From an uncultured Bacteroides sp. (GTDB taxonomy: Bacteria > Bacteroidota > Bacteroidia > Bacteroidales > Bacteroidaceae), in assembly GCA_900766005.1 (NCBI GenBank), contig CAAFTU010000069.1, positions 1-64,000 of the forward strand: 64,000 nucleotides of DNA. Reading direction: 5' to 3'. Below are positions 26,888 to 36,226 of the stretch, piece by piece. Positions within the stretch are counted from its first letter, which is position 1, and every line of letters begins with the position of its first letter. The notes under the pieces were generated by a model. The model was not told the DNA's origin and made no database searches. It saw only the letters and a list, made by a program, of their open reading frames with translations. Position numbers and translations under genes: made by a program.

Positions 26888-29023
26888 TTATTCAAAGTTC
26901 TTCCGGAACGTACAGCCAGCTTTCCACTGAGAACAGCCATACGCCGTCTTACCTTTAATGATGACTCCCTTGCCACAGAGCGGACAAGGCAGGCCCACAC
27001 AGGCATCTCCCTCCGGCAAAGCAACTGGAGCCACCGGAGTAGCCGGAGCAGCCTTTTTAGCCTTTGGAGCTGCAGCCTTCCGTTCCCGTTTCTTGGGTTC
27101 CTTCTTCGTGTCCTTCTTCGCTTTCTCCCCGGAGGCAGCCACTGCAGGGTCCTGAATCGTGATGCGGCGGTTCGTATTGTCCGACAGCACACTCATCACA
27201 ATCTCCGAAACCATCTGCTTCAGTTCCTCCAAGAACTGGCGCGCATCATACGTCTTCTTTTCGATTTCACGCAGCTTCTTCTCCCAGATACCCGTCAGTT
27301 CGGCCGACTTCAGCAGCTCTTCATGAATCAGCTGAATCAGTTCCACCCCCGTAGGTGTGGCAATCAGATTCTTCCGCTCCTTCCGGATATAATTCCGCTT
27401 AAACAGCGTCTCGATAATGGCCGCACGGGTAGAAGGACGGCCGATGCCGTTCTCCTTCAGCGCATCACGCAACTCATCGTTATCCACCAGCTTACCCGCC
27501 GTCTCCATGGCCCGCAACAGCGTAGCCTCCGTAAACGGCCGGGGCGGCTGCGTCCATTTCTCGTTCAGATCCGGCACATGCGAACCGCTCTCCCCCTTCA
27601 CGAAAGGCGGAAGCACATTCTCGTTGTCCTCCTCCTTATCGTCTGATGACTCTTTCACATCCTTGGCAAAGACCACCCGCCATCCCGGCTCGATAATCTG
27701 TTTTCCGGTCACCTTAAACTCAATTCCGTCCACATCCCCCATGACAGTCGTTGTCGAAATTTTACAGTCGGGATAGAACACCGCAATAAAGCGGCGGGCA
27801 ATCAGATCATACACCCGGCGTTCCATATCCGTCAGGTTCTGTGCATAGACCCCCGTCGGGATAATGGCATGGTGATCCGTCACCTTCGAATTGTCGAACA
27901 CCTTCTTCGACTTCGGCAGAGAAACGCCCTGCAAAGGAGCCGTGAGCCCCTCATAATCACGCAATCCCTTCAAAATAGCGGGACACTTGGGATAAATATC
28001 ATCACTCAGGAAGGTAGTATCCACACGCGGATACGTAGCCACCTTCTTTTCATAAAGCGACTGAATGAGCTTCAGCGTCTCATCAGCCGAATAAGCAAAC
28101 TTCTTGTTACACTCCACCTGAAGCGAAGTCAGGTCGAACAAGCGCGGAGCATACTCCTTTCCGTCCTTTTTAGTGACCCCAGTCACCACAAACGGCAGTT
28201 CCCTGATACGTTCCACCAGTGCCTCCCCCTCTTCGCGGCTTGAGATAGGATCAATACCCGGGTTATCGAGCTTCTTCTTTCCCCCGTTCTTCTCCTCTTC
28301 AGCCGCCATCTCCTCGTCGCTCTTGCGAATCAAGGCCGAGAACGTCGTATCCCGATACACCGTCTTCAGTTCCCAATACTGCTTCGGAGTAAAGTTGGCA
28401 ATCTCCAGCTGCCGGTTGACAATCAGCGCCAACGTAGGCGTCTGCACCCGTCCGATGGAAAGCACTTGCCGGTTCTGCCCATACTTCAGCGTATACAGCC
28501 TCGTGGCATTCATCCCCAGCAGCCAGTCGCCGATGGCCCGCGAAAGCCCTGCCTCATAAAGCGACTGAAACTCCGTCTGATCCTTCAGCTTCGAGAATCC
28601 CTCGCGGATAGCTTCCTCCGTCAGAGAAGAAATCCACAGCCGCTTCACCGGACAGCGAGCTCCTGCCTTCTGCATCACCCACCGCTGAATCAGCTCCCCT
28701 TCCTGGCCGGCATCACCGCAGTTGATAATCTCATCTGCCTGCTGCATCAGCTGCTCGATAACATGAAACTGCCTCTCGATACCCGGATCGTGCCCAATCA
28801 GTTTGATACCAAAGCGCGGCGGAATCATCGGCAGACTGCCCAGACTCCAGGCTTTCCAGCTGGGCGTGTATTCGTGCGGTTCTTTCAAGGTACACAGATG
28901 TCCGAATGTCCAAGTCACTTGGTATCCGTTTCCTTCTATATATCCTTCCTTTCGATTATGCGCCCCGAGTACTTCGGCTATATCACGTGCCACAGAGGGT
29001 TTTTCGGCTATGCAAACTATCAT
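26888..29023 (-). CDS. topB: DNA topoisomerase III
   Basis: Type IA topoisomerase of 711 residues that decatenates and relaxes DNA through a tyrosyl-DNA intermediate. It starts with the Toprim domain (IVCIAEKPSVARDIAEVL, and CGDAGQEGEL at 102-111). The active-site tyrosine is Tyr331 in ATYPRVDTTFLS. SIGRVQTPTLALI near 189-201 belongs to the core. The C-terminus has a lysine/alanine-rich linker and a short zinc-ribbon-like tail with cysteines in CPLCGKG and CSQWKAGC. A perfect -7 promoter element lies about 37 bp upstream. Confidence 0.95.
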   Translation of the reverse strand: MIVCIAEKPSVARDIAEVLGAHNRKEGYIEGNGYQVTWTFGHLCTLKEPHEYTPSWKAWSLGSLPMIPPRFGIKLIGHDPGIERQFHVIEQLMQQADEIINCGDAGQEGELIQRWVMQKAGARCPVKRLWISSLTEEAIREGFSKLKDQTEFQSLYEAGLSRAIGDWLLGMNATRLYTLKYGQNRQVLSIGRVQTPTLALIVNRQLEIANFTPKQYWELKTVYRDTTFSALIRKSDEEMAAEEEKNGGKKKLDNPGIDPISSREEGEALVERIRELPFVVTGVTKKDGKEYAPRLFDLTSLQVECNKKFAYSADETLKLIQSLYEKKVATYPRVDTTFLSDDIYPKCPAILKGLRDYEGLTAPLQGVSLPKSKKVFDNSKVTDHHAIIPTGVYAQNLTDMERRVYDLIARRFIAVFYPDCKISTTTVMGDVDGIEFKVTGKQIIEPGWRVVFAKDVKESSDDKEEDNENVLPPFVKGESGSHVPDLNEKWTQPPRPFTEATLLRAMETAGKLVDNDELRDALKENGIGRPSTRAAIIETLFKRNYIRKERKNLIATPTGVELIQLIHEELLKSAELTGIWEKKLREIEKKTYDARQFLEELKQMVSEIVMSVLSDNTNRRITIQDPAVAASGEKAKKDTKKEPKKRERKAAAPKAKKAAPATPVAPVALPEGDACVGLPCPLCGKGVIIKGKTAYGCSQWKAGCTFRKNFE

Positions 29024-29059
29024 GCTTCTCTTCTCTATTTTTTTAAATTCAAACGAACT

Positions 29060-29067
29060 GCAAAGTT
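29060..29067 (-). promoter_or_regulatory. -7 promoter element of topB
   Basis: The minus strand reads TAACTTTG, an exact TAnnTTTG match, 36 bp before the topB ATG. Confidence 0.6.
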
Positions 29068-29177
29068 ACAGTATTATTTTTCTTTCACCGCATGAAGAAA
29101 AGAAAAATCCATCCCGCTCCGGAAAAGAGAACAGAAAAACAAGGCGTTTTACGACACACAAAGCACCGCTTTACGAC

Positions 29178-29216
29178 ATAAAAAGTGCCGCTTTAGCCCT
29201 CCTAAAGCGGCACTTT
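29178..29216 (-). terminator. Terminator hairpin of the mutA-mutB operon
   Basis: AAAGTGCCGCTTTA (29182-29195) and TAAAGCGGCACTTT (29203-29216) form a perfect 14-bp stem with a 7-nt loop. On the minus strand it is followed by UUUUAU. It lies about 65 bp after the mutB stop. Confidence 0.75.
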
Positions 29217-29281
29217 AGCACCTCAATTGCGGCCCTTTCAGAACTCATTCTGCATCCGCTACAGAGACAATATCAAAACCA

Positions 29282-31429
29282 TCATTCTTCGTCCATCAGG
29301 ATTTCCAGAATCTGACAGGCCGCCTTGGCCACCGGCGTACCCGGACCAAAGATAGCCGCTACCCCCGCCTGATAGAGGAAGTCATAGTCCTGAGCAGGAA
29401 TCACACCGCCGGCAATGACCACGATATCCTCCCGGCCAAGCTTTTTCAGTTCCTCGATAATCTGCGGAACCAATGTCTTGTGTCCGGCAGCCAACGAAGA
29501 CACCCCGACCACATGCACATCATTCTCCACCGCCTCGCGTGCAGCCTCTGCCGGAGTCTGGAACAGCGGTCCCATATCCACATCAAAGCCACAGTCGGCA
29601 TATCCGGTTGCTACCACCTTGGCCCCACGGTCGTGACCGTCCTGACCCATTTTGGCAATCATAATACGAGGTTGACGTCCCTCCTCTTTGGCAAACTTCT
29701 CGGCCAGTTCACAAGCACGCTTGAAGTCGCTGTCGTTTTTACTTTCTGATGAATACACGCCTGAAATCGTTCTAATTATTGCTTTATAACGTCCTACGAC
29801 CTGTTCGCAGGCATACGAAATCTCACCCAATGTGGCACGCACGCGAGCCGCTTCCACCGCCAGTTCCAGCAGATTGCCCTTACCCGTCTTCACACACTCG
29901 GTAATGGCAGCCAGCGCCCGGTCTACTTCCGCCTGATTGCGTCCTTCCTTCAGCCGCTTCAGATTCTCAATCTGCTCCAGGCGCACCGCCGTGTTGTCAA
30001 TCTCCAGAATATCAATCGGAGCTTCCTTTTCCAAGCGATACTTGTTCACCCCGACGATGGTCTGCTGCCCGCTGTCGATGCGAGCCTGCGTACGGGCAGC
30101 CGCCTCTTCGATACGCATCTTCGGAATACCTGTCTCGATGGCCTTCGCCATACCGCCCAGCTTTTCAATCTCCTGAATATGCTCCCAAGCCTTGTGAGCC
30201 AGTTCGTTGGTCAGCGATTCCACATAATACGAACCGCCCCACGGGTCCACATTCTTGCAGATATACGTTTCCTCCTGAATATAAATCTGCGTATTACGGG
30301 CAATGCGGGCCGAGAAATCAGTAGGCAAGGCAATGGCCTCATCGAGCGCATTGGTGTGCAGCGACTGCGTGTGACCCAGCGCTGCTGCCATGGCCTCAAT
30401 ACATGTACGGCCTACATTATTAAACGGATCCTGCTCAGTGAGCGACCATCCGGAAGTCTGCGAGTGCGTACGCAGCGCCAATGATTTAGGGTTCTTCGGA
30501 TGAAACTGCTTCACAATCTTCGCCCACAGCATACGGGCTGCACGCATCTTGGCAATCTCCATGAAGTGATTGGTTCCGATGGCCCAAAAGAAAGACAGCC
30601 GCGGAGCAAACGCGTCGATATCAATGCCGGCAGCCACCCCCGCACGGAGATACTCCAAGCCGTCGGCCAGGGTATAAGCCAGCTCGATATCGGCCGTAGC
30701 ACCCGCTTCCTGCATGTGATAACCCGAAATGGAAATCGAGTTGAACTTCGGCATCTTCTGCGACGTATATTCAAAGATATCCGAAATAATCTTCATTGAG
30801 AAAGCAGGCGGATAGATATACGTGTTGCGCACCATAAACTCCTTCAAAATATCATTCTGGATGGTACCCGCCATTTCCTCCAGCTTGGCACCCTGCTCCA
30901 GACCGGCATTGATATAGAAAGCCATCACCGGAAGCACTGCCCCGTTCATCGTCATGGAAACCGACATCTTATTGAGCGGAATACCGTCGAACAGCACCTT
31001 CATGTTCTCGAGCGAACAGATAGACACACCCGCCTTACCTACGTCGCCCACCACCCGTTCGTGGTCGGGGTCATAGCCGCGGTGCGTAGCCAGGTCGAAC
31101 GCCACCGACAACCCCTTTTGTCCGGAAGCCAAGTTGCGGCGATAGAACGCGTTCGATTCTTCAGCCGTAGAAAAACCGGCATACTGACGGATGGTCCACG
31201 GACGCAGCGTATACATCACTGAATACGGACCGCGCAAATACGGAGGAATACCGGCAGCAAAATCCAGATGCTCCATCCCCTCCAAATCCTCTTTCGTATA
31301 CACAGGCTTCACCTCAATGTGTTCCGGTGTTTTCCAGTCGGCAGAAATACCATTCGCCTTTTGCCACTCAGCCCCGTTGGCCGGCTGAAAAGCAGCATAT
31401 ATATCGATATTTTTAAATTCTTTTCTCAT
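29282..31429 (-). CDS. mutB: Methylmalonyl-CoA mutase large (catalytic) subunit
   Basis: Adenosylcobalamin-dependent enzyme that interconverts succinyl-CoA and (R)-methylmalonyl-CoA in propionate formation. The 715-residue protein has the substrate-binding TIM barrel (RGPYSVMYTLRPWTIRQYAGFSTAEESN-type region near residues 85-115, and SISGYHMQEAGA near 233). The C-terminal B12 domain carries the cobalt-ligand motif DGHDRG, then GPLFQTPAEAAREAV and a closing GTPVAKAACQIL. It lies one base after mutA, so the two are an obligate operon forming a heterodimer. Length and motifs are normal. The hairpin at 29178-29216 ends transcription. Confidence 0.96.
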   Translation of the reverse strand: MRKEFKNIDIYAAFQPANGAEWQKANGISADWKTPEHIEVKPVYTKEDLEGMEHLDFAAGIPPYLRGPYSVMYTLRPWTIRQYAGFSTAEESNAFYRRNLASGQKGLSVAFDLATHRGYDPDHERVVGDVGKAGVSICSLENMKVLFDGIPLNKMSVSMTMNGAVLPVMAFYINAGLEQGAKLEEMAGTIQNDILKEFMVRNTYIYPPAFSMKIISDIFEYTSQKMPKFNSISISGYHMQEAGATADIELAYTLADGLEYLRAGVAAGIDIDAFAPRLSFFWAIGTNHFMEIAKMRAARMLWAKIVKQFHPKNPKSLALRTHSQTSGWSLTEQDPFNNVGRTCIEAMAAALGHTQSLHTNALDEAIALPTDFSARIARNTQIYIQEETYICKNVDPWGGSYYVESLTNELAHKAWEHIQEIEKLGGMAKAIETGIPKMRIEEAAARTQARIDSGQQTIVGVNKYRLEKEAPIDILEIDNTAVRLEQIENLKRLKEGRNQAEVDRALAAITECVKTGKGNLLELAVEAARVRATLGEISYACEQVVGRYKAIIRTISGVYSSESKNDSDFKRACELAEKFAKEEGRQPRIMIAKMGQDGHDRGAKVVATGYADCGFDVDMGPLFQTPAEAAREAVENDVHVVGVSSLAAGHKTLVPQIIEELKKLGREDIVVIAGGVIPAQDYDFLYQAGVAAIFGPGTPVAKAACQILEILMDEE

Positions 31430-31430
31430 C

Positions 31431-33332
31431 TTACTTCAATAGTTTGGCGTTAAACTCTTTCAAAGTATCCAGCACATTCACGCGCACATGGATAAAGTTT
31501 TCAATACCTGCAGCCTTCAGTTCGTCCATGCAAGCAGGAGCACCGGCCACGATAAACATCGCACGGCCATCCACAGCCTTGAAAGCCGGAACGGCATATT
31601 CGGCATACTCATCATCGCTGGAACACAGCACCACGATGTCCGCCTTTGCCTCCATCGCAGCCTCCACACCGGCTTCCACCGATTCAAATCCCAGGTTGTC
31701 CACCACCTCATAGCCGGCACAAGCCAGGAAGTTGCACGAGAACTGGGCACGTGCCTGACGCATAGCCAGGTTACCGATGGTCAGCATGAACGCCTTCGGA
31801 CGCTTGCCCGAAGCCTCGGTCTGCAGACGCAGAGCTTCAAACTCACTGGCAGCCCGGTCGAACACCAGCGTATCTACCGTCTTCTCGCAAGCCGACTCCT
31901 TGCCGCCGCAGCAGCCAGCCGACTCAACGGGACGCTTCTCGCCCGCCATCTCACTGAAGTTGGGGAACTGGTTGGTGCCCAGCAACACCTCCTTGCGCTT
32001 CGCCACAGCTGCATGACGCGCCTTGTTGCTTTCGTTGACAGCCGCCTGCACCGTTCCTGCCTTCAGTGCAGCATAGAAGCCGCCTTCCTCCTCTACGGCA
32101 AGAAACAGGCTCCACGCCTGCTGAGCAATGGAAGCCGTCAGATTTTCGATATAATAAGAACCCGCAGCAGGGTCAATCACCTTATCAAAGTGCGACTCCT
32201 CCTTCAGCAACAGCTGCTGGTTGCGTGCCAGCCGTTCGGAAAACTCGTCCGGCGTTTCATAAGCCTTGTCGAACGGAGTCACCGTCATGGAATCCACGCC
32301 CCCCAAAGCCGCACTCATCGCCTCCGTCTGTGTGCGGAGCAGGTTCACGTGCGCATCAAACAGCGTCAGGTTGAACGTAGAAGTCTCGGCATGCACCGCC
32401 ATCTTCGCAGCACAGCGACATTCTCCCTCCGGACTCTTGTTTTCACAATCGCGCACGCACTGCGGATGATAAGCCGCCACGATGTTGGCCCACAGCAGAC
32501 GGGCCGCACGGAATTTGGCAATTTCGAGGAAATAATTGGAACTGATACCGAAATTAAACTTAATCTTCTTGGCCACCAGCGCAGCAGGCAGTCCGGCCTC
32601 CGTGAGCTGGCTCAGATACTCGTTACCCCAAGCCAACGCATAGCCCAGTTCCTGACAAATATAAGCTCCGGCATTGTTTAAGGTCAGCGCATTGACATTC
32701 AGCACCCGGTAGAAAGGAAGCGGCTGAAGAGCCTCCAGCAATAGTTTGGACGTCTGCACCACATCGCCTTTCTCTTTGCCGCGGGTGAGCATCTTATTGA
32801 AGAAGTCGTAATTGACAGACCCCCTCAGTTTCTTCCCGTCGTAGCCTTTCTGCTGGAAATAATCTGCCAGCAGCTGAGCCAGCAGCACCACCTTTCCCTG
32901 ACACGTAGAAAAGTTCAGTTCCACACATTCCGCCTCGATGTCCTGGAGCAACAAGCCGATAAACTCAGCGCTCAGATCCGTACCATTTATATGAAAAGAA
33001 AGAGAATCAACTCCCTTATTCAAGATATCCAAAGCCTTTTTATTCGCCTCTTTCGGACAGTTCACCCGGATTTCCTGACGCACCAGCCACTCATTGTTGT
33101 CCTTCTTGGTACCTCTCAGGTAAGGGAACTCCCCGGGAAGAGCCTCCGTCGTCTTCAAAGCCTCCAAATCTTCCATACGGTAGAAAGGTTTCACCTTGAA
33201 TCCTTCGTTCGTCTTCCAAACGAGCTTCTTCTCAAAATCAGCCCCTTTCAAGTCGGCTGTCACCTTCTCCATCCACTGTTCAGTAGATACGGAAGAAAAA
33301 TCAGAGAAGAGTTTTTCTTTTTTGTCTGCCAT
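31431..33332 (-). CDS. mutA: Methylmalonyl-CoA mutase small subunit
   Basis: The 633-residue partner of MutB. It resembles the large subunit but lacks catalysis: in its C-terminal B12-like domain the DxHxxG cobalt-binding motif is missing (the region reads LTIGNLAMRQARAQF near 517-531). Two cysteine-containing stretches stand out: Cys292, 296, 305 and 307 (CVRDCENKSPEGECRC) inside the barrel half, and Cys474, 475 and 482 in the linker to the B12-like domain. Whether these bind metal is unknown. The gene is first in the mutA-mutB operon, with a TATATTTG promoter element about 75 bp upstream. Confidence 0.94.
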   Translation of the reverse strand: MADKKEKLFSDFSSVSTEQWMEKVTADLKGADFEKKLVWKTNEGFKVKPFYRMEDLEALKTTEALPGEFPYLRGTKKDNNEWLVRQEIRVNCPKEANKKALDILNKGVDSLSFHINGTDLSAEFIGLLLQDIEAECVELNFSTCQGKVVLLAQLLADYFQQKGYDGKKLRGSVNYDFFNKMLTRGKEKGDVVQTSKLLLEALQPLPFYRVLNVNALTLNNAGAYICQELGYALAWGNEYLSQLTEAGLPAALVAKKIKFNFGISSNYFLEIAKFRAARLLWANIVAAYHPQCVRDCENKSPEGECRCAAKMAVHAETSTFNLTLFDAHVNLLRTQTEAMSAALGGVDSMTVTPFDKAYETPDEFSERLARNQQLLLKEESHFDKVIDPAAGSYYIENLTASIAQQAWSLFLAVEEEGGFYAALKAGTVQAAVNESNKARHAAVAKRKEVLLGTNQFPNFSEMAGEKRPVESAGCCGGKESACEKTVDTLVFDRAASEFEALRLQTEASGKRPKAFMLTIGNLAMRQARAQFSCNFLACAGYEVVDNLGFESVEAGVEAAMEAKADIVVLCSSDDEYAEYAVPAFKAVDGRAMFIVAGAPACMDELKAAGIENFIHVRVNVLDTLKEFNAKLLK

Positions 33333-33404
33333 AGTTTATTTAAAATTAAAAACAAAAGTTTATATTGCTCTTGATTCACTCAGTATGTCAAATAATCGAC
33401 CATG

Positions 33405-33432
33405 CAAATATAAAAAATAAGTTTGAATCAAA
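33405..33432 (-). promoter_or_regulatory. Promoter of mutA-mutB
   Basis: The minus strand has TTTG at 33432-33429 and TATATTTG at 33412-33405, 16 nt apart (slightly short of the usual 19-20). It leaves a leader of about 65 nt; no cobalamin riboswitch features are apparent in it. Confidence 0.6.
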
Positions 33433-33467
33433 AACTTCCTGTTTAAAAAGATTTTATACAGCTTTTA

Positions 33468-33499
33468 TTTGATTAGGTGCAATGTAATGATTATGTTTG
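33468..33499 (+). promoter_or_regulatory. Promoter of the AspT/YidE-type transporter
   Basis: TTTG at 33468-33471 and TATGTTTG at 33492-33499, separated by exactly 20 nt, are a full match to the Bacteroidetes promoter. The ATG is 34 bp further on. Confidence 0.72.
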
Positions 33500-33533
33500 C
33501 ACACGTTTTTATATATTATCAAATTTTTAATTT

Positions 33534-35198
33534 ATGGATTGGTTACAAAGTTTATTGTGGGACTCCAGTTCGGTGGCACACATTGTACTGCTTTATGCCT
33601 TTGTCATAACTGTCGGTGTGTACCTCGGAAAGATTAAAATCTTCGGCGTATCGCTGGGAGTCACCTTTGTTCTTTTTGCCGGCATTGTCATGGGACATTT
33701 CGGCTTCACGGCCGATTCACACATCCTGCATTTCATCCGTGAGTTCGGATTGATTCTGTTTGTGTTCTGTATCGGTCTGCAGGTAGGTCCTTCTTTCTTC
33801 TCTTCATTCAAGAAAGGCGGAATGACACTAAACCTGTTGGCTGTAGGCATCGTCATTCTAGACATTGCTGTAGCATTAGGACTTTATTTTTTATGGAACG
33901 GGCGGATTGAACTGCCTATGATGATTGGTATCCTCTACGGAGCTGTGACCAACACGCCCGGTTTGGGAGCTGCCAACGAAGCCTTGAACCAGCTGAGCTA
34001 CCAAGGTCCTCAGATAGCCTTGGGATATGCCTGCGCCTATCCGCTCGGTGTGGTAGGTATCATCGGCTCCATCATCCTCATCCGTTACCTCTTCCGCGTC
34101 AATCTGCAGCAGGAAGAAGAGAATTTAAGTAAGCAAAACGACGAAACGCATGTCATGCCCCACATCATGAGTCTGGAAGTACGCAACGAGTCCATCGACG
34201 GAAAAACGCTGGATGAAGTGAAAAACTTCCTCGGCCGCGAGTTTGTATGCTCACGCTACCGTCATGAAGGCCATGTCTGCATCCCCGACAAAAATACCAT
34301 CTTCCGTGTAGGCGACCAGCTGTTTATCGTATGTTCAGAAGACGATGCACCAGCTGTTACCGCTTTCATCGGTAAAGAAATCAATATCGACTGGGAAAAA
34401 CAAGACCTTCCCATGGTGTCTCGCCGTATCCTCGTCACCAAGACAGAAGTGAACGGAAAGACCTTGGGATCCATGCACTTCCGCAGCATGTACAATGTGA
34501 ACGTGACCCGCGTAAACCGTTCGGGTACCGACCTGTTTGCCGATCCGAACCTGGTGTTACAGGTGGGCGACCGCGTGATGGTGGTGGGTCAGCAAGATGC
34601 AGTGGAACGTGTAGCAGGCGTGCTGGGTAACCAGTTGAAACGTCTGGACACTCCGAACATCATCACCATTTTCGTGGGTGTGTTCTTGGGTATCCTGCTG
34701 GGTAGCCTTCCGATTGCCTTCCCGGGCATGCCTACTCCGCTGAAACTCGGTTTGGCCGGAGGTCCGCTGGTCGTAGCAATCCTGATTGGCCGCTTCGGAC
34801 ACAAGCTCCATCTGGTGACCTATACCACCATCAGTGCCAACCTGATGCTGCGTGAAATCGGTATCGTGCTCTTCCTTGCCAGTGTGGGTATTGATGCCGG
34901 TGCCAACTTCGTGCAGACCGTGGTAGAAGGCGACGGTTTGCTGTATGTGGGCTGCGGTTTCCTCATTACCACGATTCCTTTGCTCATCATCGGTGCCATT
35001 GCCCGTCTGTACTACAAGGTGAACTACTTCACGCTCATGGGTTTGATAGCCGGAAGTAACACAGACCCACCGGCTTTGGCCTATGCCAACCAGGTGACAA
35101 ACAGCGATGCGCCTGCCGTAGGATATTCTACTGTTTATCCGTTGGCCATGTTCCTGCGCATCCTCACAGGACAAATGATTTTGCTGGCCATGATGTAG
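33534..35198 (+). CDS. Putative transporter of the aspartate:alanine exchanger (AspT/YidE) family
   Basis: The 554-residue inner-membrane protein has two membrane halves of about five helices each, flanking two cytoplasmic RCK-C (TrkA-C) domains at roughly residues 205-280 and 295-370. Signatures of the duplicated AspT-type domain are TNTPGLGAANEAL in the first half and GSNTDPPALAYANQV in the second. Family members exchange dicarboxylic amino acids or related anions, but this branch (YidE/YbjL) is largely uncharacterised, so the substrate is unknown. It is a single-gene unit with its own strong promoter and terminator. Confidence 0.88.
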   Translation: MDWLQSLLWDSSSVAHIVLLYAFVITVGVYLGKIKIFGVSLGVTFVLFAGIVMGHFGFTADSHILHFIREFGLILFVFCIGLQVGPSFFSSFKKGGMTLNLLAVGIVILDIAVALGLYFLWNGRIELPMMIGILYGAVTNTPGLGAANEALNQLSYQGPQIALGYACAYPLGVVGIIGSIILIRYLFRVNLQQEEENLSKQNDETHVMPHIMSLEVRNESIDGKTLDEVKNFLGREFVCSRYRHEGHVCIPDKNTIFRVGDQLFIVCSEDDAPAVTAFIGKEINIDWEKQDLPMVSRRILVTKTEVNGKTLGSMHFRSMYNVNVTRVNRSGTDLFADPNLVLQVGDRVMVVGQQDAVERVAGVLGNQLKRLDTPNIITIFVGVFLGILLGSLPIAFPGMPTPLKLGLAGGPLVVAILIGRFGHKLHLVTYTTISANLMLREIGIVLFLASVGIDAGANFVQTVVEGDGLLYVGCGFLITTIPLLIIGAIARLYYKVNYFTLMGLIAGSNTDPPALAYANQVTNSDAPAVGYSTVYPLAMFLRILTGQMILLAMM

Positions 35199-35223
35199 CC
35201 GGCGAACAGATATCGTTAAAAAG

Positions 35224-35258
35224 AAAAAGGGGACGCCTGCAAGCGTCCCCTTTTTTTT
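35224..35258. terminator. Bidirectional terminator
   Basis: GGGGACGC pairs with GCGTCCCC with poly-A before and eight T after. It serves the AspT-type transporter (plus) and the cytidylate-kinase-like gene (minus). Confidence 0.88.
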
Positions 35259-35273
35259 ATTCTATTTATCCCA

Positions 35274-35918
35274 TTATTCTATTAATCCCAGTTTTTTCAC
35301 CACAAACTCCTCAATGAAACGCACCGTTTCGTCCACTCCCAACACAGAAGAATCAATGCACAAATGATAAGTGGCCGCAGCTCCCCACGTCTTGTAACTA
35401 TAATAATTGTAATACTCCGAACGGCGCTTGTCGGCCTTTTCCATCATCTCTTCGGCCTTTTCCTCATCTACCCGGTAAAGCTGGCAGATGCGGGCCAGCC
35501 GGACTTCCTTCGATGCGGATATAAACACATTCACACAGCGGGGATGCTCACGCAGGATGTAGTCAGCACAGCGACCCACAAACACACACGACTTTTCGGC
35601 AGCCAACCGCCGGATGACATCGCTCTGCACCTTAAACAGCGCATCATTGCTCAAACAGTTGTTGCTCGGGATAGCTCCTTCACTGATAAAAGGGAAACGC
35701 ATACCAAACAAGCCACCGATGATTCCCTGAGAAGCTTTCTCGTCGGCTCTTTCAAAAAACTCCTTGCACAAGCCGCTTTCTTCCGATGCCAGCTTGATCA
35801 GCTCCTTATCGTAAAAATCAATCCCCAAACGAGCAGCCAGCTTCTCTCCGATTTCCTTTCCGCCACTACCCAGCTGCCGGCCTATATTAATCACATAGTT
35901 TCTTCCATTCCTATTCAT
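35274..35918 (-). CDS. Cytidylate kinase-like P-loop protein
   Basis: A 214-residue protein of the cytidylate-kinase-like family (Cytidylate_kin2 type). It opens with NYVINIGRQLGSGGKEIGEKLA, in which a P-loop variant (GRQLGSGGKEIG) replaces the classical GxxxxGKS/T. Further blocks are FYDKELIKLA, a VFVGRCADYILRE segment and RLARICQLYRVDEEKAEEMM with a lid-like arginine. Such proteins are distinct from the essential Cmk and their substrate is generally unproven. No signal peptide. It has its own promoter element at 35947-35954 and terminator. Confidence 0.85.
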   Translation of the reverse strand: MNRNGRNYVINIGRQLGSGGKEIGEKLAARLGIDFYDKELIKLASEESGLCKEFFERADEKASQGIIGGLFGMRFPFISEGAIPSNNCLSNDALFKVQSDVIRRLAAEKSCVFVGRCADYILREHPRCVNVFISASKEVRLARICQLYRVDEEKAEEMMEKADKRRSEYYNYYSYKTWGAAATYHLCIDSSVLGVDETVRFIEEFVVKKLGLIE

Positions 35919-35946
35919 AGTACATCTTGTTTTTATGGTTTTGCGG

Positions 35947-35954
35947 CAAACTTA
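35947..35954 (-). promoter_or_regulatory. -7 promoter element of the cytidylate-kinase-like gene
   Basis: The minus strand reads TAAGTTTG, an exact TAnnTTTG match, 28 bp before the start codon. Confidence 0.55.
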
Positions 35955-36169
35955 CTTTTTTTTTTCAAGAAAACACAGAGATACGGGCAGAAAACACCCT
36001 GCCGGTGCAGAATAAGTGGGATTTTAACCCGCACTCCCCAGACAGACAAAGCCCCATGAATCCTCCCAAGCATGAAAGACTCCATGACTCTCCCCTAAAG
36101 AGACCGCCTCATGACAAAGCAGAAGCCCACATGACTTCTGCCAGAAGGAGCCCCCATGACAGAGCAGAA

Positions 36170-36213
36170 AAAAAGTGCCCCTGCCACAGATTACTGTAAC
36201 AGGGGCACTTTTT
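36170..36213. terminator. Terminator after the ThrE-type exporter gene
   Basis: AAAAAGTGCCCCTG pairs with CAGGGGCACTTTTT in a perfect 14-bp stem, loop about 16 nt. On the minus strand the U-tract follows directly, ending the thrE-like gene. Confidence 0.88.
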
Positions 36214-36226
36214 CCGTTTCATTCGG

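Larger units (their letters stand above)
35919..36226. other. Intergenic region with CATGA-rich stretch
   Basis: This gap contains the promoter of the kinase-like gene, a stretch with six CATGA words (at 36055, 36071, 36083, 36110, 36130 and 36155) in loosely similar contexts, and the terminator at 36170-36213. No gene is supported here. Confidence 0.5.

Noticed and set aside
35927..36199. Plus-strand frame of 90 codons in the intergenic region
   Set aside because: No promoter, no family, contains the terminator hairpin, and the reading frame follows the low-complexity CATGA stretch.
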